From the NCBI GenBank assembly GCA_013396995.1, contig VWZP01007307.1:1-64000 (forward strand): DNA of 64,000 bases, written 5' to 3'. This document shows, in pieces, positions 40,301 to 51,550 of the stretch. The DNA is from Dicaeum eximium. Taxonomy: Eukaryota; Chordata; Aves; Passeriformes; Dicaeidae. Each line of letters begins with the position of its first letter. Position 1 is the stretch's first letter. The translations under genes and the position numbers were made by a program. The notes below the pieces were generated by a model. That model did no database searches and had not been told where the DNA came from. It saw only the letters and a list, made by a program, of their open reading frames with translations.

Positions 40301-40918
40301 GTTCTGACTCCAAAAACTTCTATAGAAAGTCAGATAGAGAGCAGAATTTCCTTGCTTGCATCCCTGTACCTGTTATCTGCACAACATTTCCTTGACAGCA
40401 TACTTAGGATGAATTCCTTTCAATTCAAAATGCACATGTGCATAGCACCTTCCTTTATTGAGACCTATAGCCAAGAAAAGTTGATATTATTGAAAACTTC
40501 AGATTAGTGGCTGTTACGTTGATTAATGGTTGCTTCTATTGTGATTCATAACAAAATCAGACAAAATTCCTTATGCTATTACTTTTACAGGCAAATACAA
40601 AATCATACTTTTCTTAGAAAAGGATCAATAATTTTTCATATAAATTACATAAAGCACCAGTGAAGGTGGTTGTGACTGCAAGTGCACACACACCACTTAT
40701 GTTGAAGTAAAGGTAACTTAAAACAAATTGAATCTAACAATCCGCTAGAAGGCAGAAAGTTATCTCCTTTGTGAACAAACACTCCACTAAAAAAGAAATC
40801 ACACTTTTGTCTTACTGTGGAGAAAAAGGTCAAGAAAGGACTGAATTAGCCTAACTTTTTTGCATAGAACTGCCATGTGGTAATTATGATTTTGGGTTTT
40901 TTGAATTTCCTCACAGCA

Positions 40919-41355
40919 TGCCTGCTAGGAGGCGTGCAAGGGAAAAGATCATTTTTGCAAGGGAAAAGATCATTTTTGCAAGGGAAAAGATAATTTTCCC
41001 ACCAGCAGTTCTATAAACATTTTCTGTATTCTCAAAATAACACCTGCTGTTTTCTGCCCTGTTCTCATAACATGGGATATATGGGTTTCTCTAACCAATG
41101 GTAAGAGGGAGCTGGTCTTGGTTACCAGCCCATGAATTTAGTATGATAAGAAAGCGTTGTACTAAGATTGCACCAAAGCTTTGTAAAGAAACATTGCAGG
41201 CTGCACTGTATGAGGCATTAAGCCACAGGCCTGGAACATGGAGCCAACCATGAATAAACTATCTTAAGCCTTCTGATACATGGAGTCAAAGTCTTTATGC
41301 ATGAGGGAAACAACCAACACAACTGGTAACCCCTCGTGCCAGAGAACAAACAACA
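40919..41355 (+). mobile_element. ERV 5' LTR with U3 direct repeats
   Basis: The segment starts TGCCTGCTAGGAGG and ends ..AACAAACAACA two bases before a primer-binding site. Near its 5' end are three 21 bp direct repeats (40935-40997), as often seen for enhancer elements in retroviral U3. A poly(A) signal AATAAA lies at 41253-41258, about 100 bp before the LTR end, which gives a plausible R-U5. No gag, pol or env follows and no matching 3' LTR is visible in the window. This is a 5' remnant in plus orientation. Confidence 0.75.
40935..40997 (+). repeat. three tandem 21 bp repeats in LTR U3
   Basis: Unit TGCAAGGGAAAAGATCATTT plus one T, repeated at 40935, 40956 and 40977. The third copy has one change (GATAAT for GATCAT). 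Such arrays in U3 usually hold transcription-factor sites; which factor binds is not known from the sequence. Confidence 0.95.
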
Positions 41356-41357
41356 AA

Positions 41358-41374
41358 TGGTGCCCGAAATGTGG
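41358..41374 (+). promoter_or_regulatory. retroviral primer-binding site remnant
   Basis: TGGTGCCCGAAATGTGG follows the LTR end after two bases. It has the form TGG-GCCCGAA expected of a site complementary to the 3' end of a tRNA of the lysine type, with some decay. It fixes the LTR's 3' end and the plus orientation of the lost provirus. Confidence 0.7.
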
Positions 41375-44300
41375 AAGAACCAGCAATACTAGACCATAAA
41401 TCACGAATAAAATTTTATCAAATTTTAGGACTCTTTCCTCATTTCTTAATACATTATTTTCTAGATAGTATAAATAGCACTCTTTTTTCCCCCACACAGC
41501 AGAAAAGCTAAGACAGAGACACTGCAATTTTCAAAACACTGCAACTGTTACATAAATTCTGATATTTCTAGTTTGAACAGCTGTACCAGAGAATTTACAG
41601 GATGCACTGTCTAAGAGGTTCCTTCACTTGAGAAAATCCTGGACCTATTACTTGTTTGCCAGGCACTTGTTTCACTTTTATGAATAATTCATACTACATA
41701 ATTGTCTTTCAGGTTTCTGTCAGAAATACTAATTACTTTGTTATTATAGTGCCAAAGGGGTAATTAAAAATTTATTACCATAACAGTCAAATTTCCTCCA
41801 AAGCAATGGCTAAAGATCAAGTCAAGTTCTTGATTTCTTGTTGGTGCATTTACACTGCAGAAATATAAACCAGCAAATGTCATGCATCTGTGGTAAGTTT
41901 TTAAAATAAGTTTTCTGCAGAACTGCTGTGCTTAGTCACCTGGTTAAGCAAGGTGTTGTTTTACCATTGAAACCAAGTGAGGAAGGTAGCATTTCATTTG
42001 AACAGACAATAACAGATTCTGTGCTTCCAGAGGCGTGTCTAGCATACAAATCTCTGCTGAGACAGTTGCACAGTCCTTTCCCAAGCTTATGAAAGTATCA
42101 CTCAGTCACTTGGTTAGCTGTCGGATGCAGTAATCAGTTTCTTAACAGTTTATGAACAGTAAATCAAACCACTAAGAACATTCAATGCTAATTTGTCAAC
42201 TTTCCCTATTCCCTACCACTGGAGAACTGGGAACAAAAAGAACAACAACAAAGGAAATGGGATAGTGCAACACTCAGGTGCCACACAAGAATGCTTCATG
42301 TAACACATTGCTTGTTCTAGCGTGGATCACCATGAAGAAAAACATCAGATAAGACAGGAATTCAGGAAGATTGTTAGGATCACAATTGCTATGGGAGACA
42401 GCTGGGAATAAGCTTCAATATTTGCAGTAATTTATAAACAAATAACATATAATTTACAATTATTTTTTAGTAGACCACAATTTTTGGTTTTGTAAAATTA
42501 CATCAATATTTAATTTCATAAAGCTAAATGTAAAGCTTGATATTAGGAGGGGGAAAAATAAAAAAAGAGGAAAAAAATTTAATAAATCAGGTATAGGTCT
42601 TTTGCTAAACCAGTAGCCTATGATGTCTGTAAGAAAAGATCAGAAAAGTTAAGAGATATTCTTAATATACAGGAAGCATAGAAAGAGATTATGAAATTGC
42701 AAAAGCATACTGTTCAAAAATGTGATTGTTTTTGCTATATTTCAAAACAGATGGAATGCCTTTCACTCGCCTGGCATTTATTTAAGTAATACATTATATC
42801 ATAATAAATCTGTTGTCAGAAAGGAAACTCATCCATGGAGGGTTTTTCACTGAGGACACCTTAGGTATAAAAAGGTATAAAAGAACAGAAGTCAGAAGTC
42901 GGTTTACCATCAAGGAGCCAAATCTCTCTTTGAATCTCTCTAGAAATCTGCAGGATAAAAAACCTGATTATAATAGAATCTACTTGAACATGTACACAAG
43001 TTCTCCTTCTATTATCAGTTATAAAATGTGACAACATTCTGACACAGATCCAGGGAATCCAATAGAATTGTATGTTATTCTATTATCTCCATTAATATTG
43101 ATGTTGTCTCATAGAGTTCCAAAGTCAGATACTTGAGATATACCCCAGGAATTTCTTATCTCTGACTATTTTCAGCAGTACTGAAATTGTGAACGTTAAA
43201 TTTTAAAAAAATATCAGTAATTAACACTTGTTTAGTTTTGGGCTGATATGTTATTTTTTGTGTCTAAGACAAAATTAAAATCCCATAGCAAAAAATTCTG
43301 GCTAGCAAGAGAAGTGAAACAAATACTACTAGCTCAGAACACTGAAATAAAATCTGATGGATGAAAGACAATTCATTACCATCTATTGATGTACTGCAGA
43401 GTACATCATTGTAGCACATTAGCATTTCTTAAATCCTTTCAGTGACTTGTCCAAACAATATTCCTGGGAGACAGCATCTCACTGGGAAGAAAAACACATG
43501 ATTAAGGAAAACGATTACATTTCCATCTATTTTCAGAAGCACGACTACAGTCAGAGGCCTTGCTGTCAATGGTAATTTTAGTAGTCATTACTCATGGCAC
43601 TGTAGCAAGGCAATACCAATACCTCTTTTCTCTGACACTTTCTATCTGCAGTATCAAAGAAAATACCAGAACTGTTTCCTGTGCAAGCCTGTGTTTCCTC
43701 TCCTATTTCCACCCATGTGATGAGCATTACCACCAGTAAGCCAAGTTTCCACCACCTGTTTATAACCAGACTATTGCTTTCTAAGTCGTTCTGAAAAAGA
43801 TCAGCAAAGAAGTCACAAGCTAAAACAAAGAAGGCACAGTTTGCATGATAAAAGAGCACTGAGTTTTCATTTTAAGAACTGCATTTGATATTAGATGTGA
43901 ACTATTTTAGTCTAATATGTGATATACTTTTCACAGTTGAACACTAAGAAAGGAAATTTCTTCACAGGTAACTAAAAGACACATCAGGATGTTTCTAAAC
44001 ACTTAACAAAAAAGGACAATATAATTTTAGTTTTATTACAATCAGAAATACTTTCTTAGTGTATAGTTTAAAATTTTCCCCTTGGTTTTGTTTTAGGTAT
44101 TTTGTTCACTGTCAAAACTTTCCTTTTCTTTAAAGACTAGGAATTTTTTTCCTCTCTGTAGTAGCATTGTGTCATTAGTTCATTGCTACATTGACAACAG
44201 TGCCAGTTTTCTTGTTCAAAAATAATCATATTTACCCCTTAATAAACCAAACAGTAGAAGAAACATAAGAAAAATAAAACACTCCACTGAGATCCACAGG

Positions 44301-44394
44301 TTTTGGTTAGACATGCCTAATTGAGAGATAACTAGAGACAACTATTGACAACCATTGGCTCCATTGTCCTGGTAATGATGTGGAAACCATGAGG
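41375..44394. other. AT-rich sequence with no recognised element
   Basis: The sequence after the primer-binding site does not continue as a recognisable retroviral leader or gag. A minus-strand open frame at 43578-43859 (93 codons) and a plus frame at 42813-43031 show nothing I can name. Confidence 0.45.
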
Positions 44395-45293
44395 CATGAA
44401 GGCATTGGAGAAATTAATGGAGGACTGTCTCCTGTGAAAGAGACTCCACACTGAAACAGGGGAAGAGTATGAGGAGTCCTCCCCCAGACAAAGAAGAGGC
44501 AACAGACACAATATGTGATTGAGTGCAACCCCCATTCCCACCCTCTTGTGCTGATGGAGGAGAGGAGGTAGAGAATCAGGAATAAAGATAAGCCCAGGAA
44601 GAAGCGAGGGGTGGGAGGCAGGTGATACCAAAATGTTAATCCACTTTCTACTGTAACTGTGAAAGACACTCTCACTGGGAACTTCTAGCAGAGAAGACAC
44701 TGCGTCTTTGGACATTTAGCAGAGAAGCAAGGCATGCAGAAATTGTTCTCAAACAAGGATGTTGGAACATCTGGCTTAGAAATGCAGCTACAGCCAAAAC
44801 AAGGACTGAGTCTTGCAACCTGGGGAACATAGGGAGAGATTTTATGGTAATAAGCAAATTATAATATGCATGTATTGACTGTATGTTAGCAACACACTTG
44901 TAGATATCAGGAAGCATGTTAGGAGAAATGATCCCCCGTGCCCTTCCAGCCTCCTGAACAAAGGATGCCTCTTTAACATAAAAAAAAAAATCATGTTAAG
45001 AGTCTAATACCTGTTTTCAGAGGTTTGGTCACAAAGGTGTTTTAATATTTGGCTTTGTTTCTCATTATCCTACTTTAATTTGATTGACAATAAATTAAAA
45101 TTCCCAAGTTTAAATTTCCCAAATTTAAGCCTGTTTTGTCCTTGATGGTAGTTGGTGAGTGATTCCTCCCTGTCCCTCTCTTGACCCATGAGTCTTTCAT
45201 TGCATTTTCTCTACTATGTCCATCTGAGGAGGGGAGAGATAGAGGAGCTTTGGTGGGTACCTGGTGTCCAGCCACCAGGGTCAATCCACCACA
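44395..45293 (-). mobile_element. ERV LTR, TGTGGTGG family, copy C, interrupted
   Basis: Read from 45293 down. The start is the complement of TCAATCCACCACA (LTR 5' end), followed by GGTGGGTACCTGGTGTCCAG in plus view, then the family's AATAAA-containing segment. After the 411 bp interruption (44623-45033) it resumes with GAGGGGTGGGAGG-type sequence and runs to TGGAGGACTGTCTCCTGTGA and GGAGAAATTAATGG at the lower end. The remaining 3' half present in copy A is missing, so this is a truncated copy. It ends 353 bp from the assembly gap. Confidence 0.8.
44623..45033 (-). mobile_element. LTR-like insertion (411 bp) inside LTR copy C
   Basis: The insert breaks LTR copy C exactly where copies A and B are continuous. 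Its ends form inverted repeats: TGATACCAAA at 44623, and at the 45033 end the complement reads TGTGACCAAA (8 of 10 alike), with TG and CA termini as in LTRs. Flanks are CAGG and AAGG, an imperfect 4 bp duplication; alternatively AGGTG at 44620-44624 and 45035-45039 is a perfect 5 bp duplication if the ends are set two bases inward. I saw no clear TATA box or poly(A) signal, so the family and strand are uncertain. Confidence 0.6.
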
Positions 45294-46299
45294 GGTAATA
45301 GGTGCCATGAAGAATAAAAACCAGGAGGAGGACACGCGAAAACAAGGTAAGAAAGAAAGAATTTGGTATGCTTCATGGTTAATGTTACTGTCGTCATCAC
45401 TTTCATTAAATTTTGTTAGGCAGGTTCAAAGAGATACAGTACAAAAATGTATGAGTACAAATGCAGGCAGAAAATAAGCAAAATAAAAATCCACAGAGCA
45501 TGCCAGAAGGATGAATGATCAGGGATAGAAAAAAATTAAACTGTGATTCTTTATCTCTGCCAGTACTGCAATAGCCAGAAGCCTGACCCAGACATCTCAA
45601 AGCTAGCCACACGCTGCATGAGAAATAGCTGAGAAGACCCCTCAGNNNNNNNNNNNNNNNNNNNNNNNNNNNNNNNNNNNNNNNNNNNNNNNNNNNNNNN
45701 NNNNNNNNNNNNNNNNNNNNNNNNNNNNNNNNNNNNNNNNNNNNNNNNNNNNNNNNNNNNNNNNNNNNNNNNNNNNNNNNNNNNNNNTTTTGCATAATGC
45801 GTGTCCATAGCTTTGTCAGCCAAATCCATCCAACTGTCTGTTATGTTTTGTTAGATTTAGGAAAGTGCTGTAGGCCATCAGAACAAAGTACATTTTGCAG
45901 ATATCAAGCATCTCCACTTGAAAGGATACCGTTCTTGAAATTCAGCCTTTCAGACATGCATATAGAAAAAAATTGCTGGCACACAACCTTTGATGTCCAA
46001 AGAGAGATAATTTCTGCACTTACAATGATTGAACTCATTTATTGCTACGTATAGTGTATGTATACACAATTTCAAGAAACCTTCCTGGCTTTTTATGTCT
46101 GCTACTGTTCTGTTCAGTTACTTGAATAAACCCTGTATCACAGGGCAAAAAAATGTTCATGGTGTTAAACCAAATCAGGATCAAAGTGGTTTATTGATTT
46201 ATTATTGATGTGTAATTCACTGGCAATCAGTGAGCTACGCTTTTGAGATCAGTGACAGTGATACAACTCATGAATGACACATCAGGACCCCTTCAGAAA
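45294..46299. other. sequence around an assembly gap, no element recognised
   Basis: Flank of LTR copy C, the run of N, and about 500 bp beyond. No repeat or gene recognised. Open frames that cross the N run are meaningless. Confidence 0.5.
45646..45787. other. assembly gap (142 N)
   Basis: A run of 142 N. The true length of the missing sequence is not known. Confidence 1.
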
Positions 46300-46740
46300 A
46301 TGCTGATAAACAGCCCCAGTGTCTGAGCAGCCCTCGGCAGCAACTAATCCCAGGAAGTGCAATCCCTGCAGCTCCTCTGGAGAAGCCCCAGGCGATGGAG
46401 GCTCGCCCCTCCTGAGATCCCTAGCTGCAGACCCTCCAGGGCTGGAGCTGCCGGGAGAACTCCCAGCCAGTCCCCAGCACAGGAGAGCTCCCAGCACAGG
46501 AGAGCTCCCAGCACAGGAGAGCTCCCAGCACAGGAGAGCTCCCAGCCAGCGCCCAGCACGGGCCCTTCTTCCTTCCCTGCCCAGCACCCGGAGCAGGCAG
46601 GCAGGAGGAGAGGCTGCTCCTGAGAGGGCAGAGGCCAGGACACCCCTGGGTGACTTGTGTGGCTTCAAACTGAGCTCTGATGGCACCTGCTCCCACAGCA
46701 CCGTCCTTCTGCCACTGCAGCCCTCGTGCTTCTCCTAGAC
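46300..46740. other. GC-rich block with minisatellite
   Basis: A block much richer in G and C than its surroundings, but with few CpG (roughly nine). Open frames exist on both strands across it (46319-46738 plus and 46282-46701 minus, each 139 codons). This is what a GC-rich, stop-poor repeat gives and is not evidence of a gene. Just downstream, at 46763-46782, lies a strong plus-strand acceptor-like tract (TTTTTTTATTTTTTTCTTTC then AG). Confidence 0.6.
46473..46540. repeat. 17 bp minisatellite, 4 perfect copies
   Basis: Unit CCCAGCACAGGAGAGCT at 46473, 46490, 46507 and 46524. A related partial unit precedes it (CCCAGCCAG) and another follows (CCCAGCCAGCGCCCAGCAC). Perfect identity suggests recent expansion or collapsed assembly. 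Confidence 0.97.
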
Positions 46741-47562
46741 CTCTCTTTAGGCTGATTCTTTTTTTATTTTTTTCTTTCAGGGATCTCTTTAATTCCCTAA
46801 CTACTGTTTAATCCAGCCACCTCTCACAATCTCCAGCCTGATGAGTTTTGGGGCAACACTTTCTGAGCGTCTAAATTTGTCATTTAAATACACCACACTG
46901 TCTGAGAGTCCCACATTCCTACCTGTTCTGTTCTTGATTTGCCAAATGTAGGTGCTGTGAAGACTCTGCAAGTCTGCAACAAAATTCCCATTAATTTCAG
47001 ACAAAATTGGTAGTCTTTCTGGGTCATGGAGTCCAGTCTATGCTGCTTCATTTACGATATGGAATAATCTCTTCTGTAAAGAGACAGATATTTGAATACT
47101 GTTGTCAACAGAAGCTTTGGAGGCAAAAAGAACTGTATATTCTTTCTTTTCATTAATATGTGCAACTTTTCATTAATATATACAACAGGATATGAAAGTT
47201 TACTCTTTTTCTTAATGAAACCAGAGTAACTCATTGTAGATTGAAATGTGACATTCAACCATTTTGCTTCACTTAGGAATATTTCATACTCTTCTAAATA
47301 AATTGGGACAGAGAAGAAAATTCAATTTGTCTTTTGTTTAATCAGTGAAGGGATTCTCATTAAAAAATTAGGGCTATAAAATGGAAGAGAATACCTTTTA
47401 TAGCCACACTATGAATATATTTAGAAACACTAGATAGTTCTTTACTTCACTGTGTTTTAGTTCATGTACATATAAAGAGACTACAATACAAACAAGAAAT
47501 TGGACAAACAGAGATACATTGTTTTCCTTTGATTTCATGCCCATCCAATATAGCGAGCAAAA

Positions 47563-47596
47563 CAGAATTCGATGTCAGAATTTGATGTCAGAATTC
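47563..47596. repeat. 13 bp direct repeat, about 2.6 copies
   Basis: CAGAATTCGATGT, CAGAATTTGATGT, then CAGAATTC. A small tandem duplication with one substitution. Confidence 0.9.
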
Positions 47597-49499
47597 TAAA
47601 GGTTCATTGTCATATGTCACCATCATATTCACTATTTTGAGACATTGCTTTTTAACCCATTAAAACACTCAGTAGCAGTGGCAGACTTATTCAGAACTTG
47701 CTATGGAAAACCTATGGTGTACCAAGTTGCAGTACAAAGAATTCAGGATAGACACAGAGTCTTCAGTTGGCTGAAAAACACATGAACTAGATAAATGAAT
47801 TCCCACTAGCTGGAAACTACCAGCCACTTTAGGAGCCCAAGCTGATCTTAGCAAAAAAAGCTTGTTTTGAAGTAGGTGCTAGAAACTTTAGTTGGAGTCT
47901 TCATATAAAAATGGTCTTGATGATGCCAAAACTATGTGTATTATGGTGCTGTTAATCAGTATACAGTGTATGAAATTCAATGAATGCATTTGGAAAATTT
48001 ACCTCTCTGCCTCGCTGTTCTTTTAACATTGCTGAGTTAAAGCCACGACCAGCCTCTAAATAGGCAGAGAGTAATTGGGAAAGAAAACAAAAGTGGATCT
48101 GTTTTAAGTTTTTTCATTAATTGCTTTGCACTCTTTGGCTCAGTGTCACCTCTTGTCCATTGCATGGACAGCTGTCACATTCTTCTAACCCAGATCTCAG
48201 CCAGATCAGCCCTTTACCAAAACTGTCACTGAAAAGGAAGGTCCAGCCTTGCTACTTGGTTAAGAACGTGCAATGACTTCGTTACCATGATATATTTTAT
48301 AATTGCATATGGATCACAAACACAGAAATCTAGCCATTAAATCCATACTACTGTCTCACTCCACTGATTTAGAAAAGTTAGAAAGTTTCACCTGTATTGT
48401 TGATTTCCCTTGCATGCAATTAAGAACTGTTAGGTTTTGCCTAAAGAGTAGAAGGTCTTCTGAAAGCTGAAGAGTACAAACCTCCCTTGCCTTCTAACTA
48501 CTCCACAATTAATGCAGGGTGGTTGCCAAAGCAGATGAAAAGAAGTATGTGCATGAAAAGCCCTCAAGGTAAAATTGTCTATGGTGACCCAGATGGTAAA
48601 ATATCTTTAGCTAGAGACACTGCAGCTGTAGATGAAAATACTCCTCTCCCTGATACTAGCTTTAATCATAGTTGGGGCAATAGGAAGGTACTGTCAGCTT
48701 TTTAAAAGTGGCATCACATTAAAAATACAATGTTTATTGGAATCAAGTTCTTAAAACTGATAATCATCATGCAGCAGAGGATTGTCGTGATAGTTTCTGG
48801 TGTGCTATTAGGAAGGCTACTGAAGGCTACATTTTTGCTGTAACTGCAGGTCTGGACTGCATTTACACAGAGCTGAGAGAATCACTGTCTTGTGAAATCA
48901 CTGATGTGTGATTTGCCTGAAAACACTCTATATTCTGTTAAAAGCAGAGCAAAACAGAGAATTGGGTGGAAAGAAGCAGAGCTCAAGAAAAATATACTCA
49001 AGTGCATATGCTACTGAGAAAAGCTCTTAAAAATGAGCTTCAAGTATCTCTGACTTTAAGGAAACTGAAAGAGGTCTGTACATCACATATACTCCAGCTT
49101 AGCTTTTTCTCTGTACTAAAACTGTGCTAGAATTCTACAGCTTTCTCTTTCCTTTACTCCTGAAAGATTTACTACTGAAAGATTTTCTATGCTTACTGAA
49201 GAAAACTTCTAAAAAACTTCTGAAACTTCAGTTGACCTTCTGCAATCAGATGCCCTGGCCCTGATTAAAGGCTGCAAAAATTCCAACACACATTCTTGAG
49301 AGTGTCTGAGAGAACTCAGTTGCAGCAGGGAGAAACAGCCTTGCTTTTTCCTTCATCCCTTGTACCCTCATATTTGAGATATTACAGACATCTGACAGTA
49401 AAAACATGAAAAGCAAGCAACATTCTAAACAGGCTGCAGTTTGTACCTATTAACGTTTAAAATTATTAAAAAGACAGTGTAAAACTCCCTCTGCTGACA

Positions 49500-49900
49500 C
49501 ATCAGGGTGCTTCCAGTAGGTGTGGATGTGTATAATCCATCAAACTCTTTGTTGTGCTACCCTCACTCCCACCCCCAGGGGATCAAGACTTCAACAATCA
49601 CTCCAACCATGGACATTGAAATCACAACTATCAGGTCTTCTTGCTGGATCTACTGGTGGTGATACCTTTCCTCTCCTCTATCTACTCTTGTTCTTTCCCC
49701 TTCTTTCTTCCTTTTCCTTGTATATTTTCTTCATTATATCTATATTTCCTCAGCAGTGTCAGTGCAGGACACTTATGGTACACAGCCTCGCCCAAACTGC
49801 TGTTCAGGAATTGAATTTGACCATACTGCAGCAACACAACTGCTCAAAAGCTCTGGTTTATTGTGGACATACCAGCTCCATGTGAGTCATCCTACAGTGA
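49500..49900 (+). mobile_element. possible retroelement (LTR-like) fragment
   Basis: The stretch with GGTCTTCTTGCTGGATCTAC, TGGTGGTGATACC, a long CT-rich tract and TGTTCAGGAATTGAATTTGA reminds me of a dispersed songbird LTR sequence. I see no clear ends, TATA box or poly(A) signal, and the family is from memory only. The 121-codon open frame at 49520-49885 would then be a product of the repeat. Orientation is a guess. Confidence 0.3.
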
Positions 49901-51550
49901 GAATAAGAATGATTAGCAGGAGGACCTGACTCCTGAATCTGCCTGTCCATATAGCTATTTTATGTAAATCATACTTACTGCAGCAAATACCATTTTTTCT
50001 ATTCATACTGAACACTCTGTCTCCCTTACTTCTCCAGAAAAAAAAAGGGGGTAAACCACCCCCTCAAAACACCAGAGCCCCCACACCACAGTAGTTTATA
50101 GGTTAAAAACCCCAAATGAAATATGCTTGTGAAAAATAATTCTTCGTAATGAAAGTCAATCAAACCTGCATTGCATCAGTAATAGCTGACCTTGCAGTAT
50201 CCCATTTATCAACTGTCCTGGAACACCACAGACTTTAAGGAACTGCACCTTCACCTATGAAAATTGCCTCAATCAGTGAACTGAATCTGCTTATTTTTGT
50301 CTCAAGGCAGCCATGGTTTATGGCACAATGTCTCACTAGTATGAAAATTCAAATGACTGCACGCATCAGGGAATATTAAATCACACAAGTCAGATTTTAT
50401 TTTCTCTAAGGAATATTTCAACCCTCTCCAGTGCTCCAGATAAGATTAGTACTACTGCAAATAGGAAAAAAAGCTAACTCACTTTTTCAGAGATTGTTGC
50501 CTTGGAACTTTGAAATAATGGAAGGAATAACTTAAAATAATCACTGAATTGCTAATCCAAAAATTACTACCAGTAACAAGTTGTATCCTTTTGCTCTTTA
50601 GTCATCTTTATAAATAGATTACAATCTGACCGGATAAATTCCATCTCTGAGCCTCAGTTCATTTATTTGTGGGATAGACTTTGATATATGTATTAATGAG
50701 AATAGTAAGGATAACAACAGAAAGACATCTAGAATGAGGACTAGTCTCTTGGTTTTCAAGTAGGATGGGAAATGTTGTTTTTGAAGATGTTATTTTTGAA
50801 ATTCAGAGCACTTGTCTTTATTGATAAAGGATGCTATGTCATCTGGCAGAAGGAAATCCATCATACTTTGTGCAAAGGAACCTGTTCACAATTATATCAG
50901 AGGACAGTAACACTCATGTCAACGTCTTTCTTATCCACTCTTCTGCCCACTCTTAGCAGATACCCCATTATTTTGAGGTACCCAAGCTGCCCCAAAATAT
51001 CTAATGAAAGAACAGAAACAAGAAAGCAGTATCTGCACTGCTACATGGGGTAGTTCTAACAAATATTGATATTTTAGTAACATATTTTGCAGTATATAAA
51101 GATACTATGAATATTCTAAGAGATGGTCAAATTCAAGTGTATTAATTTAAATTCTTGCTGTTGTTCTGATATTTCAAAGGAGATATTACATTGTTAGCAA
51201 TGTCTTGTGACTAAGTTTAGTCAAAAGGTAAAACAAATATGCAGGTACACACTAACTCCCTAACACCACTTGAACTACCCATTAAATTAATATTCTGATT
51301 ATAAAATGAGCTATGATAGAGAAGGAGACAGCTCTGTAGGACTGATCTTTCTGTTTCAACTGAAGGTTTTTGCTAGAGAACCTTGCAGGAGTGGGAAAGA
51401 ATAGACACGAAACCATAAGCAAAAATTATATTCTACGGGGAGAGATTTACATTCAGGATGAAGTGTAAAACAAAACAAATTCCCTTTTTTTTTTTTTTCG
51501 TAATGATGCTACTGCATGAAATTTATACATCAAACCAAAGGACAGTGCAA

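Larger units (their letters stand above)
26835..40918. other. AT-rich sequence, with an inverted repeat pair and an exon-like segment
   Basis: About 14 kb without a recognised transposon. The notable contents are the inverted copies at 32192-32306 and 34268-34382, the exon-like segment at 33399-33539 (minus), and an AAAT repeat at 27397-27416. Open frames at 27896-28246 (minus, 116 codons), 28928-29245 (minus) and 37810-38007 (plus) have no recognisable domain. Confidence 0.45.
46741..51550. other. AT-rich sequence, mostly without recognised elements
   Basis: Contains a short direct repeat at 47563-47596, an open, coding-like but unidentified stretch near 48487-48910, and a segment at 49500-49900 that resembles retroelement sequence. 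Nothing else is recognised. A 15-T tract lies at 51484-51498. Confidence 0.4.

Noticed and set aside
40935..40997. CRISPR-like array
   Set aside because: The three 21 bp units are directly adjacent with no spacers and lie inside a retroviral LTR in a vertebrate genome.
45406..45829. Minus-strand open frames crossing the N run
   Set aside because: They are open only because N cannot encode a stop.
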